From contig NZ_JBPAOH010000031.1 in the NCBI RefSeq assembly GCF_050875635.1, positions 1-64,000 of the forward strand: a stretch of 64,000 nt of DNA, in the 5' to 3' direction. The notes below the pieces were generated by a model that was not told where the DNA came from, ran no database searches, and saw only the letters and a list, made by a program, of their open reading frames with translations. Below, piece after piece: positions 51,514-60,709 of the stretch; position 1 is the first letter of the stretch, and the number at the start of each line of letters is the position of its first letter. The translations under genes and the position numbers were made by a program. This DNA comes from Hassallia sp050875635 (GTDB taxonomy: Bacteria; Cyanobacteriota; Cyanobacteriia; Cyanobacteriales; Nostocaceae).

Positions 51514-52159
51514 TTCTTAAATTCCTCTGAAAATCATGGCAGTTATTTTTCGGTTAAAAACAATTAACTCATCATTGCCATTAATATAATTCTGGCAATA
51601 ATCGCACATCAAAAATACTCGATGCACTGTATTAATTTGCAATCAAGTAATTTGAAACAGCGTTTTTTTGCTTGTTGTAATTGCTTTTAAAACCATGTTT
51701 GTATTTTATATATCGATTGAGTTCCTTTTTTATTAAGTTTTTTCAATTTGTGTAAAAGTCTACAGCAATTCGTGAAAATCATTACCAGTAAGGGTTTGTT
51801 TAAATCAATTTACTAAATGCTTTACAATTAAATACTTTTCTTTACATCGCTTCATACAAGCGTGTTTATACTGCTTTTCGTAGTCATCAAAAAATTAATC
51901 AACTCTAAGTATTGTAGTCTGCTAAAGCGTTATGGAGATTATGTAAACAAAATTATGTATCTTATATCACAAGTTTTTGTAAATTAAGTAGAGTAAAAAT
52001 GCTCATCATTTAAAACGGCTTGTGTAAAGCTGAAATCCTTGACGCAAGCGGTTATTGCCGCGATTTAGGGCAACTTTGATGCAGCAGCTATTTATAACTT
52101 TTTGTAAAGCTTAATTAAGAAAACTCGAAAAAATTTATCAGATTTCTCAGATTTTATGT
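51514..52159 (-). promoter_or_regulatory. Leader/promoter region of the pec operon
   Basis: About 650 bp of AT-rich, gene-free DNA upstream of pecB. It must contain the pec promoter; a TATATT-like box lies near 51580-51590 on the minus strand, but I do not assign it firmly. It also contains the 3' flank of the RluA-family gene, which runs in the same direction. Confidence 0.5.
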
Positions 52160-53092
52160 CTAAGAGGAGATGGCAGCGCGTTTTCGGAGAACTTCTAGCA
52201 GAGTTGTGAAAGTTTGGGGAGGGGGTGCTGTCACTTCAATCAACTCTCCAGACAGCGGATGTTGTAACTTGAGTTGCCAAGCGTGCAATGCTTGACCGGG
52301 TAAATTTACACCTATGGAACGATTGGAACTATAAATAGGGTCGCCGACAATGGGATGATTAATTTGGGCGCTATGTACGCGAATTTGATGGGTGCGACCA
52401 GTTTCTAGCTGGAAGTGCATTAATGTATAGTTGCCCAAGCGTTCTAATATTCGCCAATGAGTGACAGCGTTGCGTCCACCTTGTTCAACGGGTACGATCG
52501 CCATTTTTTTCCGGTCTTGTGGATGCCGTCCAATCGGCAGTTCAATTGTACCACTTTCCGTTTTAGTAACACCGTAGACAATACCTAAATATTCTCGACG
52601 TGCGGTTTTGGCTTTGAGTTGCGCTTGGAGATGTTGATGAGCAAGTTCTGTTTTGGCGATCGCGATCGCTCCGGTTGTATCCTTATCTAATCGATGGACA
52701 ATTCCCGGACGTTGCACACCGCCGATACCTGGTAAATTAGGACAATGAGCTAACAAAGCATTAACCAACGTTCCATCTGGATGACCGGGTGCAGGATGAA
52801 CGACTAAACCGGCAGGTTTGTTGAGAATTAATAGAGAGTCGTCTTCGTAGAGAATATCTAAGGGAATATCTTCGGCTTGCAGTTTTAAAGGTTCAGCTGA
52901 TGGTATTTGTAGAGTAATGCGATCGCCTGCTTTGACAGTTATCTTTTTAGATGTGCAGACTTTGCCGTTGAGTTGAAGTTGACCTTGTTCGATTAACTGC
53001 TGAATGCGCGATCGCGATAATGGTAATTCTTGGGTAAGATAGCGGTCTAAGCGTACCCCATTTTCTTCGACTTGTAAATTAAATTCAGTCAC
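52160..53092 (-). CDS. RluA/RluD-family 23S rRNA pseudouridine synthase
   Basis: 310 residues. N-terminal S4 RNA-binding domain (RLDRYLTQELPLSRSRIQQLIEQGQLQLNG, in two strands) and a catalytic domain with HRLDKDTTGAIAIAKT, whose Asp (near residue 137) is the universal pseudouridine synthase nucleophile, plus GRTHQIRVHSAQINHPIVGDPIY. Architecture matches RluD/YlyB. It overlaps the upstream Uma2 gene by four bases (ATGA). Confidence 0.93.
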   Translation of the reverse strand: MTEFNLQVEENGVRLDRYLTQELPLSRSRIQQLIEQGQLQLNGKVCTSKKITVKAGDRITLQIPSAEPLKLQAEDIPLDILYEDDSLLILNKPAGLVVHPAPGHPDGTLVNALLAHCPNLPGIGGVQRPGIVHRLDKDTTGAIAIAKTELAHQHLQAQLKAKTARREYLGIVYGVTKTESGTIELPIGRHPQDRKKMAIVPVEQGGRNAVTHWRILERLGNYTLMHFQLETGRTHQIRVHSAQINHPIVGDPIYSSNRSIGVNLPGQALHAWQLKLQHPLSGELIEVTAPPPQTFTTLLEVLRKRAAISS

Positions 53093-53784
53093 AATTGTTC
53101 TGGATTAATTCCTCTTTCTTGTAGTAAAGTACGAAGAGCTTGCAACTGTGCTTCAGCTTGCTCTGCTCTTGCTTCAGCTTCTTCTGCTCTTGCTTCAGCC
53201 TGCTGTCGTTGTCGATCTAGTTCTAAATAGGTGAAAAATGGCTTACCTGAGGGTGAGAAAATTTGTAGTTTTTCCTTCGATAACTCAAAGCGCACCCCTA
53301 ATCTCGGACTCACCCAACCAGTCATCTGGTCAATTACTTCTAAATTTGATTCACGACGCCGCCAACCTGTTAAGTCTACAACATCAGGTTTATACAGATA
53401 ATATTCTTCTACGCCGTAGCGTTCATAAAACTCAAATTTCTTAGCCATCTGGGAGAGACGGTTTCCTGGAGACCAAATTTCAAACACTACCTGCGGGGGA
53501 ATGTTATCTTCTAGCCACTGTTGATAAGAGCCTCGGTATCCTTTCGGTCTGCCAAATACTACCATTACGTCAGGAGCTAGGCGAAGGTTATTATCGCCTT
53601 CAACTGGATACCATAGTAAGTCACCAGCCACAAACACATGCGGATCGTTAGCAAACAACAACTCTAAGTTTTCTTTAATCCAGACAATTAATTGAAACTG
53701 TTCAGTATTGTCCGCCATTGGTTCTCCGTCGCTGTCGGGGTAGATGATATCTTTTCGGCTGGACGATGACAAGTGTGTAACCAT
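53089..53784 (-). CDS. Uma2-family (DUF820) putative endonuclease with coiled-coil tail
   Basis: 231 residues. PD-(D/E)XK-like core: LRLAPDVMVVFG (Asp), PPQVVFEIWSPGN (Glu-x-Ser-Pro) and KKFEFYERYGVEEYYLY, typical of the Uma2 proteins that are highly multiplied in cyanobacteria. The C-terminus is a heptad-like EA-rich coiled coil (QQAEARAEEAEARAEQAEAQ). Biological role unknown. Stop overlaps the start of the RluA-family gene. A relic of another Uma2 gene lies at 38699. Confidence 0.9.
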   Translation of the reverse strand: MVTHLSSSSRKDIIYPDSDGEPMADNTEQFQLIVWIKENLELLFANDPHVFVAGDLLWYPVEGDNNLRLAPDVMVVFGRPKGYRGSYQQWLEDNIPPQVVFEIWSPGNRLSQMAKKFEFYERYGVEEYYLYKPDVVDLTGWRRRESNLEVIDQMTGWVSPRLGVRFELSKEKLQIFSPSGKPFFTYLELDRQRQQAEARAEEAEARAEQAEAQLQALRTLLQERGINPEQL

Positions 53785-54454
53785 TGCTGTCAGTTTTTTT
53801 GACTGGTGGTGTTATTAATTTTAACGAAAGTGGCGATCGCTTTTTTCCAAGCAGAATGTTATTCCTTGGCGGATAGCAAAAGAATCTATACAAAACTGTT
53901 TTTATTTATACGATTATTATAATTAAGTAAAAGCGCGTAATATATTATAATTGATAAAATATTTGCGACTAATTATATATTTATCGTTCATAGTTTCTTT
54001 ACTTTATCCCAATTATTTTTACATAGTTTTTAACTGTTTTGAAAAATTTGGAGTAACCTAAATACTAGGAGTAGCTTACTTACATCTACCATTTAGGTGA
54101 AAATTTTCCTTTTTCAGATATGCACTATGGTTTTTGAGTTTCGCTGCCAAGTTGAGAATTTGGTATTTAGAATTCTCCAGGTGAAGAAGGAATCACCAAA
54201 CAACGCGATTAGCATATTTTGTGTACTGATGAAGGAATTGCCTTCTTCTGAGTGATTAGCCGCTGCATCTGATTACACTCCTTCGCTACGTAATTTATCA
54301 GATACTTCACTTTTATTAGGAGTTTGCCATTTTTGTTTCTAAAGCGAAGATATTGCCCAAACCTGGGAAAAAAGCTCTACAATCCGACGTTTGGGTAATA
54401 TTTTCAACTTTGATAAACTAGATACGCAATTTAAGTGCAGCTTTGCGCTCTTAT

Positions 54455-54700
54455 TCCCTTACCGCTCAAAGAATACCTATTTAACGAACCGCGAAGACGC
54501 GAAGGACACGAAGGAGGAAAGAAAAGAAGATAGGTTAGGACTTACGCAAAATATCTCTCAAACTCCTATTTCTTCTCCTTCGGAGACGCGAAGCGCGAAC
54601 GTGTCCTTCGTGCCTAGCCTGCGGCTTCTGCGAAGCAGTACGCGGTTCGTTATTCCATGAAGGAGTGCGTAAGTCCTATAGGTAATTTTGTAGCGGGAAG
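54455..54700 (+). repeat. Family C repeat, interrupted by a family A element
   Basis: The left part (54455-54535: ACCGCTCAAAGAATACCTAT ... GAAGATAGGT) and the right part (54679-54700: TAGGTAATTTTGTAGCGGGAAG) together match, in reverse orientation, the continuous copy at 59845-59939. They are separated by the 143-bp element at 54536-54678. Ends CCGCT/AGCGG are inverted. Confidence 0.8.
54536..54678. mobile_element. Miniature inverted-repeat element, family A, 143 bp, with 5-bp target duplication
   Basis: Perfect 13-bp terminal inverted repeats TAGGACTTACGCA (54536-54548 and 54666-54678). Directly outside on both sides is TAGGT (54531-54535 and 54679-54683), and the uninterrupted family C copy at 59845-59939 has this pentamer only once, so it is a target-site duplication. 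No coding capacity; a transposase would have to act in trans. Confidence 0.85.
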
Positions 54701-55084
54701 GGAGTAGTTGCCAGAAGTCGTGCAATGGTTGTGAGACAAGTTGTAAGATACGCAAATTTTGCTTTTTTTTGCCAGAAAGTAAATTACAATCTCACACCTC
54801 GAAACACGCTCAACAGCGTTATTCTAGCACCGCGCCCAGTAGCGATGAACCTCTATGTCGGCGTTTAAGCTACTGTTAGATTAGCGAAAGATACAGAATG
54901 TACAATCTGATTTTTGGAATACTGTTGAATGGCAATAATTTGAGCCATTTTGCTATTTGGCAATAATAGCATGGCGTGTCTCTTCTATTCGCCTCCAGTA
55001 ACCATGACAATATCCCTGTGAATTCCGGACAGGATATTGACCAATTTCAATTGCAAATATTAATTTTATATAAGAGCCGTAGCA

Positions 55085-56170
55085 ATGAAGACACTTCCCA
55101 TTAGTAGATACAGATTTTACCAGAAGCTACAACCCCTCTCTCTATTGACCAAAATTAGTAATAAGTCTGTTACTGGTTGTTTGCAAGTATTCAGCACAAC
55201 AGGTTCTTGGTCAATCTATATAGAGTCTGGTAAATTAACTTATGGCTGCTACTCAGATCGCGTCTTTGAGATGCTTTACAAAAATTTGCAGCGATTGAGT
55301 CAACATATTCCTGCTTTTCCGAAAGGAATTTACGAGCAGTTACGGGCAATATTTGAAACAGGTATTGATAATGAAGCAATACCGAATCCAGATTATCTAG
55401 CTATTTGCTGGTTAGTTAATCAAAAGTATCTTAGCCCAACGCAAGCGGGGATTTTGATAGAACAATTAGCAATAGAAGTTTTGGAATCGTTTTTGAAATT
55501 GCAAGAGGGAAGTTATGAGTTTACTCATGAAAGCTTTCTTGATGATATGCCAAAGTTCTGTCATTTGAATTTGCGATCGCTTGTCGAAAAGAGTCAGAAG
55601 CGAGCTTCATACCGCAAAAATACTCAGTCCCAAGTTTCGGAAGCACAGCGATCGCAATTTTTACGCGAACCTCAACCAAAATCGCAACAATTACCCAGAC
55701 AAAACCGTTATAAACCGATAGAAAATACTAACTCTGCTTCACCTCGCGATGTTCACATTGCTGATAAAAGTATACAGCAAAACAACCAGCAGTCAACAGA
55801 GAAGAAACTTTATAAAATCTTCTGCATTGATGATAGTCCCACAGTGTTGAATGCAATGAAAAGCTTTTTAGATGAGCAAATGTTTTCTGTTATTGCAGTT
55901 AACGAACCATTAAAAGCTTTAATGCAAATTCTCCGTACCAAACCAGATGTGATTTTACTAGACATTGAAATGCCGAATTTAGATGGATATGAATTATGTT
56001 CTTTGTTGCGGAAACATTCATATTTTAAAAATACACCTGTAATTATGGTTACAGGTAGAACAGGATTAATAGATAGAGCTAAAGCAAAGATAGTTAGAGC
56101 TTCTGGCTATTTAACCAAGCCTTTTACACAAGCAGATTTATTGAAAACTGTTTTTCAACACATTGTTTAA
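55085..56170 (+). CDS. PatA-like response regulator (N-terminal PATAN-type domain, C-terminal receiver)
   Basis: 361 residues. The N-terminal ~170 residues match the cyanobacterial PATAN/DUF4388-like region (LLTKISNKSVTGCLQVF, WSIYIESGKLTYG, VLESFLKLQEGSYEF). A Gln/Ser-rich linker follows (~175-240). The C-terminal receiver has IFCIDDSP (acid pair), phosphoacceptor Asp in DVILLDIEMPNLDG, Thr in VMVTGRT and Lys in YLTKPF. Such proteins act with chemotaxis-like kinases in phototaxis, hormogonium motility or heterocyst patterning (PatA). No partner genes follow, so the pathway cannot be assigned. Confidence 0.87.
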   Translation: MKTLPISRYRFYQKLQPLSLLTKISNKSVTGCLQVFSTTGSWSIYIESGKLTYGCYSDRVFEMLYKNLQRLSQHIPAFPKGIYEQLRAIFETGIDNEAIPNPDYLAICWLVNQKYLSPTQAGILIEQLAIEVLESFLKLQEGSYEFTHESFLDDMPKFCHLNLRSLVEKSQKRASYRKNTQSQVSEAQRSQFLREPQPKSQQLPRQNRYKPIENTNSASPRDVHIADKSIQQNNQQSTEKKLYKIFCIDDSPTVLNAMKSFLDEQMFSVIAVNEPLKALMQILRTKPDVILLDIEMPNLDGYELCSLLRKHSYFKNTPVIMVTGRTGLIDRAKAKIVRASGYLTKPFTQADLLKTVFQHIV

Positions 56171-56642
56171 TTCAGCAATCAGGATAATCAAGACGCTAAA
56201 CTAACTTATTTATGCTAAAAGATTTAACTTTTAGTGTTAGTTGCTTTGGCATAATTATGATGCTCAAAGATGCTTGCATTCCAACACTATTAAAGTGACT
56301 GGCGTTGTGTTGCTTTCTCAAAATAAATCTGGCTAATCAACAAGTTTTGAGTGTAATTTACAGTTCAAAAAAATTAAGCGAATCAGCATTTTATGACTTG
56401 GAGATAAAATGCTGACATCTATAACTCAAGCTTTACAGCCGCAAACAGCTACTAGTGCAATTTAATTAGTGGCTGCATGGATCTACATTCTATCATGAGC
56501 AGGTCAAAAATTGCAATTCATACCTGACAAATCTAATCTTACTAAGCTATAGCGATCACATAGAACTAAACCCTTATTTATTAGTATCTTTGATTTGATT
56601 GATTAAAAAAAATTACTAATAACCTAAGTTGCTAGTTACAAT

Positions 56643-56764
56643 CCGACAACGATTAAAATCGCCGTCTCATACATAAAGTCCGTTAAAACGGACTATAAAT
56701 CTCAATCGCGTTAGTCGGTTTTAACCGACTTGCACTGTTAGACAGCGATTTTAATCGTTGTCGG
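56643..56764. repeat. Nested palindromic element, 122 bp
   Basis: Outer arms of 20 bp are perfect complements (CCGACAACGATTAAAATCGC at 56643-56662 and its complement at 56745-56764). Inside lie two more palindromes, AGTCCGTTAAAACGGACT-type (56678-56695) and AGTCGGTTTTAACCGACT (56713-56730). The whole can fold as a cruciform with two inner hairpins. Confidence 0.75.
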
Positions 56765-56815
56765 GTTCGGTCTAAAATCGATGGAATAATAAAAACGCAA
56801 CTCACGTTAATAATT

Positions 56816-56910
56816 AGGAATGAGCGCAAAAATAATTGTAAGGCACATTATACAGTAGCGGTAATTCATGAATTACCGCTACTTACGACGTGACTATTGC
56901 GCTCATTCCT
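56816..56910. repeat. Miniature inverted-repeat element, family B, copy 2
   Basis: Terminal repeats AGGAATGAGCGCAA are perfect over 14 bp (56816-56829 and 56897-56910), with a central perfect 28-bp palindrome at 56855-56882. Interior matches 35899-35997. No clear target-site duplication. Confidence 0.8.
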
Positions 56911-57095
56911 GATAATAAAGAAAGTTTTGTGCGACTGGTTACAATTTTTGCCAAATAACAAGGGCTAGGTTCTTTGATTTGAATAAAATCGACCATTAAA
57001 GTTTACGTAAGCTGCATAATTAGCACATAAAGTCACCTATTACTTTAAATCAGGGATGTAGAAATAATCGAGAGTGATTCAATAGGGGCGCACTT

Positions 57096-59807
57096 ATGGC
57101 TAAACGTATCTACCGAAAGCTTTTAACTCATATTAGTTTATGTGCGATCGCTATTTCATCGCCTTTACTTTTGACCGGCATCAGTTGGGCGCAAACCTCC
57201 ACGGACACGAACGTTGAGCAAATTCAGCAGCAAAAGCCAGAAGATATCCAAAAACGTTCAAATCAAATCAATGCTTTAATTAAACGCAATTCGCCAGATG
57301 CTATTGTTGAGCTAAAAAAGGCTTTGAAAGACAATAATCAGGAGATGCGTAGCTATGCAACCGATGGTCTGAGAAGCATCGGTACAGGTGCTGAAGCTGC
57401 TTTGCCTGACCTGATTGAGACTCTTAAAAAAGACCCCGATAAGGATGTGCGTGCTGGTGCAGTCAGGGCTATCAGAGCGATCGCTCCAGAAGCTGGTGTC
57501 CCTGCATTCATCCAAGCTTTCAAACAAGACTCAGATGCTAGAGTGCGCGAACTAGCTGCCCAAGCTTTAGGGGAGGTTCCGACAAAAGCCAAACAAGCTA
57601 TTCCTGACTTGATCGAAGCTCTTCTAAACAACCCGAAGCTAGACGTGCGTAAAGGTGCGGCTGAAGCCTTGGCAAAGATAGAGTTGCATCGAGATGCTGT
57701 GCCTGACCTGAGAAAGGCACTAAAAGACACAAGTTGGCAGGTGCGTCGCTCTGCTGCTCAAGCTTTAGGAAATATTGGTGCAGAAGCTTCATCCGCTGTA
57801 CCTGACCTAATTTCTGCTCTCAAAAAAGACCGTAACTATACCATGCGTCGCTCTGCTGCTGAAGCTTTAGGAAATATTGGTATGAAAGCTTCATCCGCTG
57901 TACCTCAACTAATTGCCGCTCTGAAAGACCAAAATTTTAAGGTACGTGGCGATGCTGCTGAAGCCTTGGGAAAGATGGGTATAGAAGCTTCATCAGCTAT
58001 GCCGAATCTGATTATAAATCTCAAAGACGAGAATAAAGATGTGCGTCGCAAGACAGTCACTGCCCTGAGCCAGATTGGTCTTAGCCTTAAGACCAAGGCA
58101 AGCGATAATCAGCTATCCATCTCAGAATTGAATCGAGGCATATCGCCTTTGGAGACAGCCTTAAAAATTGTAGAAGAGCCTAAGAATAAGTTCTCAACAG
58201 AAGATATGGAAAAAATAAAACAAGTTCTCTATCTTCTTAATAGCAAAAAAACAGAACACTTATTCATCAATCAGATTCTCAAGAATCCGTTAGTATGGGG
58301 AGTTGGAATTTACTTTATCTTACTCTTCGGGATTTTTTGGCTACGCCCTCTATGGTTGCTAAAAATTGATAAATTCCTAAAACCTATAGGTTTTAAAGTG
58401 CCTGTTGTCGGTACAGAAATATCGCTGAACTTTTTATTGTTGCTGCTGAAAGACCACCCCAGAGTGCTAGATGCTTGGGTAGCTGCACACCTGAAATCAG
58501 TTAGAGAGGAATTTCAGGAAAAGGATACAATCAGCAATAGAAATGTTTATATATCTATCCCTGTTATACAGAACGGTAAAACCGTAGCCCAAATTAACGG
58601 CAAAGATTTGTACGCTAGCTTTAAAAAACACCGAAATTGCTTGCTGATTCAGGGTGAAGGCGGAGTCGGTAAGACCAGCCTTGCCTGTCAAATTGCGAAA
58701 TGGGCAATGTCAGAAGATGAGGCAGAACGCCTCTGCCAGCACCCGATGTTACCAGTGCTAATTGAGGAAGAACTGGATTTGCAATCAGCAGAAGATACAC
58801 GAGTAGCAGCTAAACAAGCTTTGATGGCGGCTATCAGGGGACAGGTGCAAGATTTGACGAACCAAGCAGAGCCACCCTCCGAGGAATTGCTGGAACTCCT
58901 TCTCAGGCAACGGCGAATTTTGGTAATTGTAGATCACTTTTCGGAAATGAGCGAAGCCACACGCAAAGCAATTCGCCCTGAATCTCCGGATTTTCCGATC
59001 AACGCTTTAATTGTCACCTCACGCTTTGAGGAAAAGCTGGGTGGAGTAACCAAAACTACCTTAAAGCCTCTGCGAATTGAGGGTAATCGCCTGTCGTCGT
59101 TTATGGAAGCCTACTTAACTCAGCAAGGCAAGCGTGACTTGTTTACCGATACAGAGTTTTTCAATGCTTGCAGTCGCCTGTCGGTGATGGTGGGTCAGCG
59201 AAACATCACCGCACTACTAGCGAAACTGTACGCCGAACAACTGATTGCTGTCAAGGTTGAGGGGATGAAGGAGTTACCCTTACAGATGCCTGATAGTATC
59301 CCGGATTTGATGCTTTCTTACCTAAACGAACTTAACGCAAGCGTGAGCGGGGTAAAATTGAGCGATCGTACCGTACACAAAGATGCTAGTGCGATCGCTT
59401 GGGAATGCCTCAAACAAACTCTTCGACCTACAACTGCTAATACAGAGGTGGCTCACGCTATCCTGGGTGGTAACAATGCGGAAACTCGCCTCAAGTATCT
59501 AGAAGACCGTCTCCGTTTGATCCAAACTATCGGTGCTGCACAAGACCAAATCCGCTTTGCCCTTGACCCCTTAGCAGAATATCTGGCGGCTTTGCACTTA
59601 ATAGACTTTTACGGCAAAGACTCGCAATTATGGCAGGAGTTCTTACAACAAGCAGAGGCTATACCCGGATCGCCAGATTCAATCAAAGGCTTCCTCCTCG
59701 CACTGCGAGATTGTTGCCTTATCAAAGGCAAACAAGCAAACGTGCCAAACTTTGTAGCAGAGGAATTGGGAAAACTAGCGAGTTTATCTTTACTTGTAGC
59801 AGTTTAA
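57096..59807 (+). CDS. Membrane-spanning HEAT-repeat / NACHT-like NTPase (STAND family)
   Basis: 903 residues. An N-terminal signal (LTHISLCAIAISSPLLLTG, possible cleavage after SWA) precedes HEAT-like PBS repeats at ~60-340, several nearly identical (RRSAAEALGNIGMKASSAVP). A transmembrane helix (~397-420, VWGVGIYFILLFGIFWLRPLW) follows, then a cytoplasmic P-loop domain: Walker A GEGGVGKTS near 519-527, Walker B RILVIVDHFSE near 606-616 and a sensor-like NALIVTSRFEE. The C-terminal part is helical (for example IRFALDPLAEYLAALHLIDFYG). Predicted topology puts the HEAT sensor outside the cytoplasmic membrane and the NTPase inside, unlike soluble STAND proteins. Role unknown; sensing or defence signalling is an inference. 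The family C repeat follows its stop by 37 bp. Confidence 0.87.
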   Translation: MAKRIYRKLLTHISLCAIAISSPLLLTGISWAQTSTDTNVEQIQQQKPEDIQKRSNQINALIKRNSPDAIVELKKALKDNNQEMRSYATDGLRSIGTGAEAALPDLIETLKKDPDKDVRAGAVRAIRAIAPEAGVPAFIQAFKQDSDARVRELAAQALGEVPTKAKQAIPDLIEALLNNPKLDVRKGAAEALAKIELHRDAVPDLRKALKDTSWQVRRSAAQALGNIGAEASSAVPDLISALKKDRNYTMRRSAAEALGNIGMKASSAVPQLIAALKDQNFKVRGDAAEALGKMGIEASSAMPNLIINLKDENKDVRRKTVTALSQIGLSLKTKASDNQLSISELNRGISPLETALKIVEEPKNKFSTEDMEKIKQVLYLLNSKKTEHLFINQILKNPLVWGVGIYFILLFGIFWLRPLWLLKIDKFLKPIGFKVPVVGTEISLNFLLLLLKDHPRVLDAWVAAHLKSVREEFQEKDTISNRNVYISIPVIQNGKTVAQINGKDLYASFKKHRNCLLIQGEGGVGKTSLACQIAKWAMSEDEAERLCQHPMLPVLIEEELDLQSAEDTRVAAKQALMAAIRGQVQDLTNQAEPPSEELLELLLRQRRILVIVDHFSEMSEATRKAIRPESPDFPINALIVTSRFEEKLGGVTKTTLKPLRIEGNRLSSFMEAYLTQQGKRDLFTDTEFFNACSRLSVMVGQRNITALLAKLYAEQLIAVKVEGMKELPLQMPDSIPDLMLSYLNELNASVSGVKLSDRTVHKDASAIAWECLKQTLRPTTANTEVAHAILGGNNAETRLKYLEDRLRLIQTIGAAQDQIRFALDPLAEYLAALHLIDFYGKDSQLWQEFLQQAEAIPGSPDSIKGFLLALRDCCLIKGKQANVPNFVAEELGKLASLSLLVAV

Positions 59808-59844
59808 TTTCTATAGTGTCAAACCGGACGACAACCAGATACTC

Positions 59845-59939
59845 CCTTCCCGCTACAAAATTACCTATCTTCTTTTTCTTCTTCCTTCGTGTCCTTCGTG
59901 TCTTCGCGGTTCGTTAGATAGGTATTCTTCGAGCGGGAA
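59845..59939. repeat. Family C repeat, intact copy, forming the 3' end of cobA
   Basis: Inverted ends CTTCCCGCT (59845-59853) and AGCGGGAAG (59931-59939), with an inner pair ACCTATCT/AGATAGGT (59862-59869, 59915-59922) and a TTCGTGTCCTTCGTGTCTTC core. It lies partly inside the cobA frame. The same element, interrupted, is at 54455-54700. Confidence 0.8.
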
Positions 59940-60709
59940 GAAAGTAAAATGCTGTGCATATTCACCACAGATCCAATAACAGCGATCGCCGGCGCTCCAA
60001 ATCCAGTTGTCTCTACTTGCTCTACAATTGTCTTTAATTTACCAATTAATTCTTCTTGATCCGGTCGCGTACCCCAACGCACTAAAGCGATCGGCGTTTC
60101 TAAATCCAACCCGGCAGAATGTAACTCTTGGACAATGTAAGGCAGATTGTGAATTCCCATATAAATCACAATCGTTTCTGAACCGCGAGCGATCGCATTC
60201 CAGTTTACCGTCGGTTGGTACTTCCCCGCTGCCTCGTGACCCGTGACAAATGTCACCGAAGAACTATACAAGCGATGAGTTAAAGGAATACCCGCATAAG
60301 CTGGAGCCGCGATTCCCGATGTAATACCGGGCACAACTTCCGCAGATATCCCAGCTTTCACCAATTCTTCCATTTCTTCGCCACCGCGACCAAAGATAAA
60401 CGGATCGCCACCTTTTAGCCGCACCACTATTGCATTATTATCTGCTTTATCAATCAATAACTGCGTAGTTTCTGATTGTAATAAAGAATGTCGCCCCATT
60501 CGCTTACCGGCGTTTATTTTCTCTGCGTTAGGATTAATCATTGCGAGAATTGCCGGACTTACTAAAGCATCATAAATGACGACATCGGCACATTCCAACA
60601 AAGCTTTACCCTTGAGAGTCATTAATCCCGGATCGCCGGGTCCCGCACCGACTAAATAAACTTTTCCCAAATATTTCTTTTCTACTTCGTTGGTGTCTTC
60701 GCGGTTCAT
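59861..60709 (-). CDS. cobA: Uroporphyrinogen-III C-methyltransferase, C-terminus supplied by a repeat
   Basis: 282 residues from ATG 60709, which overlaps the CbiX stop as ATGA (an upstream start at 60727 adds six residues). SUMT motifs are complete: GKVYLVGAGPGDPGLMTLKG, ADVVIYDALV, RLKGGDPFIFGRGGEE, VPGITSGIAAPAYAGIPLTHR and AIAVIGSVV. It methylates uroporphyrinogen III twice with SAM to precorrin-2, for siroheme and corrinoids. The usual family end is near VVNMHSIL; about 23 further residues (SKNTYLTNREDTKDTKEE...) are translated from the family C repeat. The adjacent chelatase supports siroheme synthesis. Confidence 0.94.
   Translation of the reverse strand: MNREDTNEVEKKYLGKVYLVGAGPGDPGLMTLKGKALLECADVVIYDALVSPAILAMINPNAEKINAGKRMGRHSLLQSETTQLLIDKADNNAIVVRLKGGDPFIFGRGGEEMEELVKAGISAEVVPGITSGIAAPAYAGIPLTHRLYSSSVTFVTGHEAAGKYQPTVNWNAIARGSETIVIYMGIHNLPYIVQELHSAGLDLETPIALVRWGTRPDQEELIGKLKTIVEQVETTGFGAPAIAVIGSVVNMHSILLSSRSKNTYLTNREDTKDTKEEEKEDR

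Larger units (their letters stand above)
53785..55084. other. 1.3-kb intergenic stretch without genes, repeats in the middle
   Basis: Apart from the nested repeats at 54455-54700 (listed separately), no coding frame here is credible; the ones crossing the repeats translate repeat DNA. The promoter of the PatA-like gene should lie close to 55085. AT-rich runs occupy 53900-54060. Confidence 0.5.
56171..57095. other. 0.9-kb intergenic stretch with two structured repeats
   Basis: Contains the nested palindromic element at 56643-56764 and the family B element at 56816-56910, both listed separately. The rest is AT-rich and without credible genes. Confidence 0.5.

Noticed and set aside
54391..54660. 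An 89-residue plus-strand frame
   Set aside because: It runs through the family C repeat and into the family A element; the similarity to the CobA tail comes only from the shared repeat.
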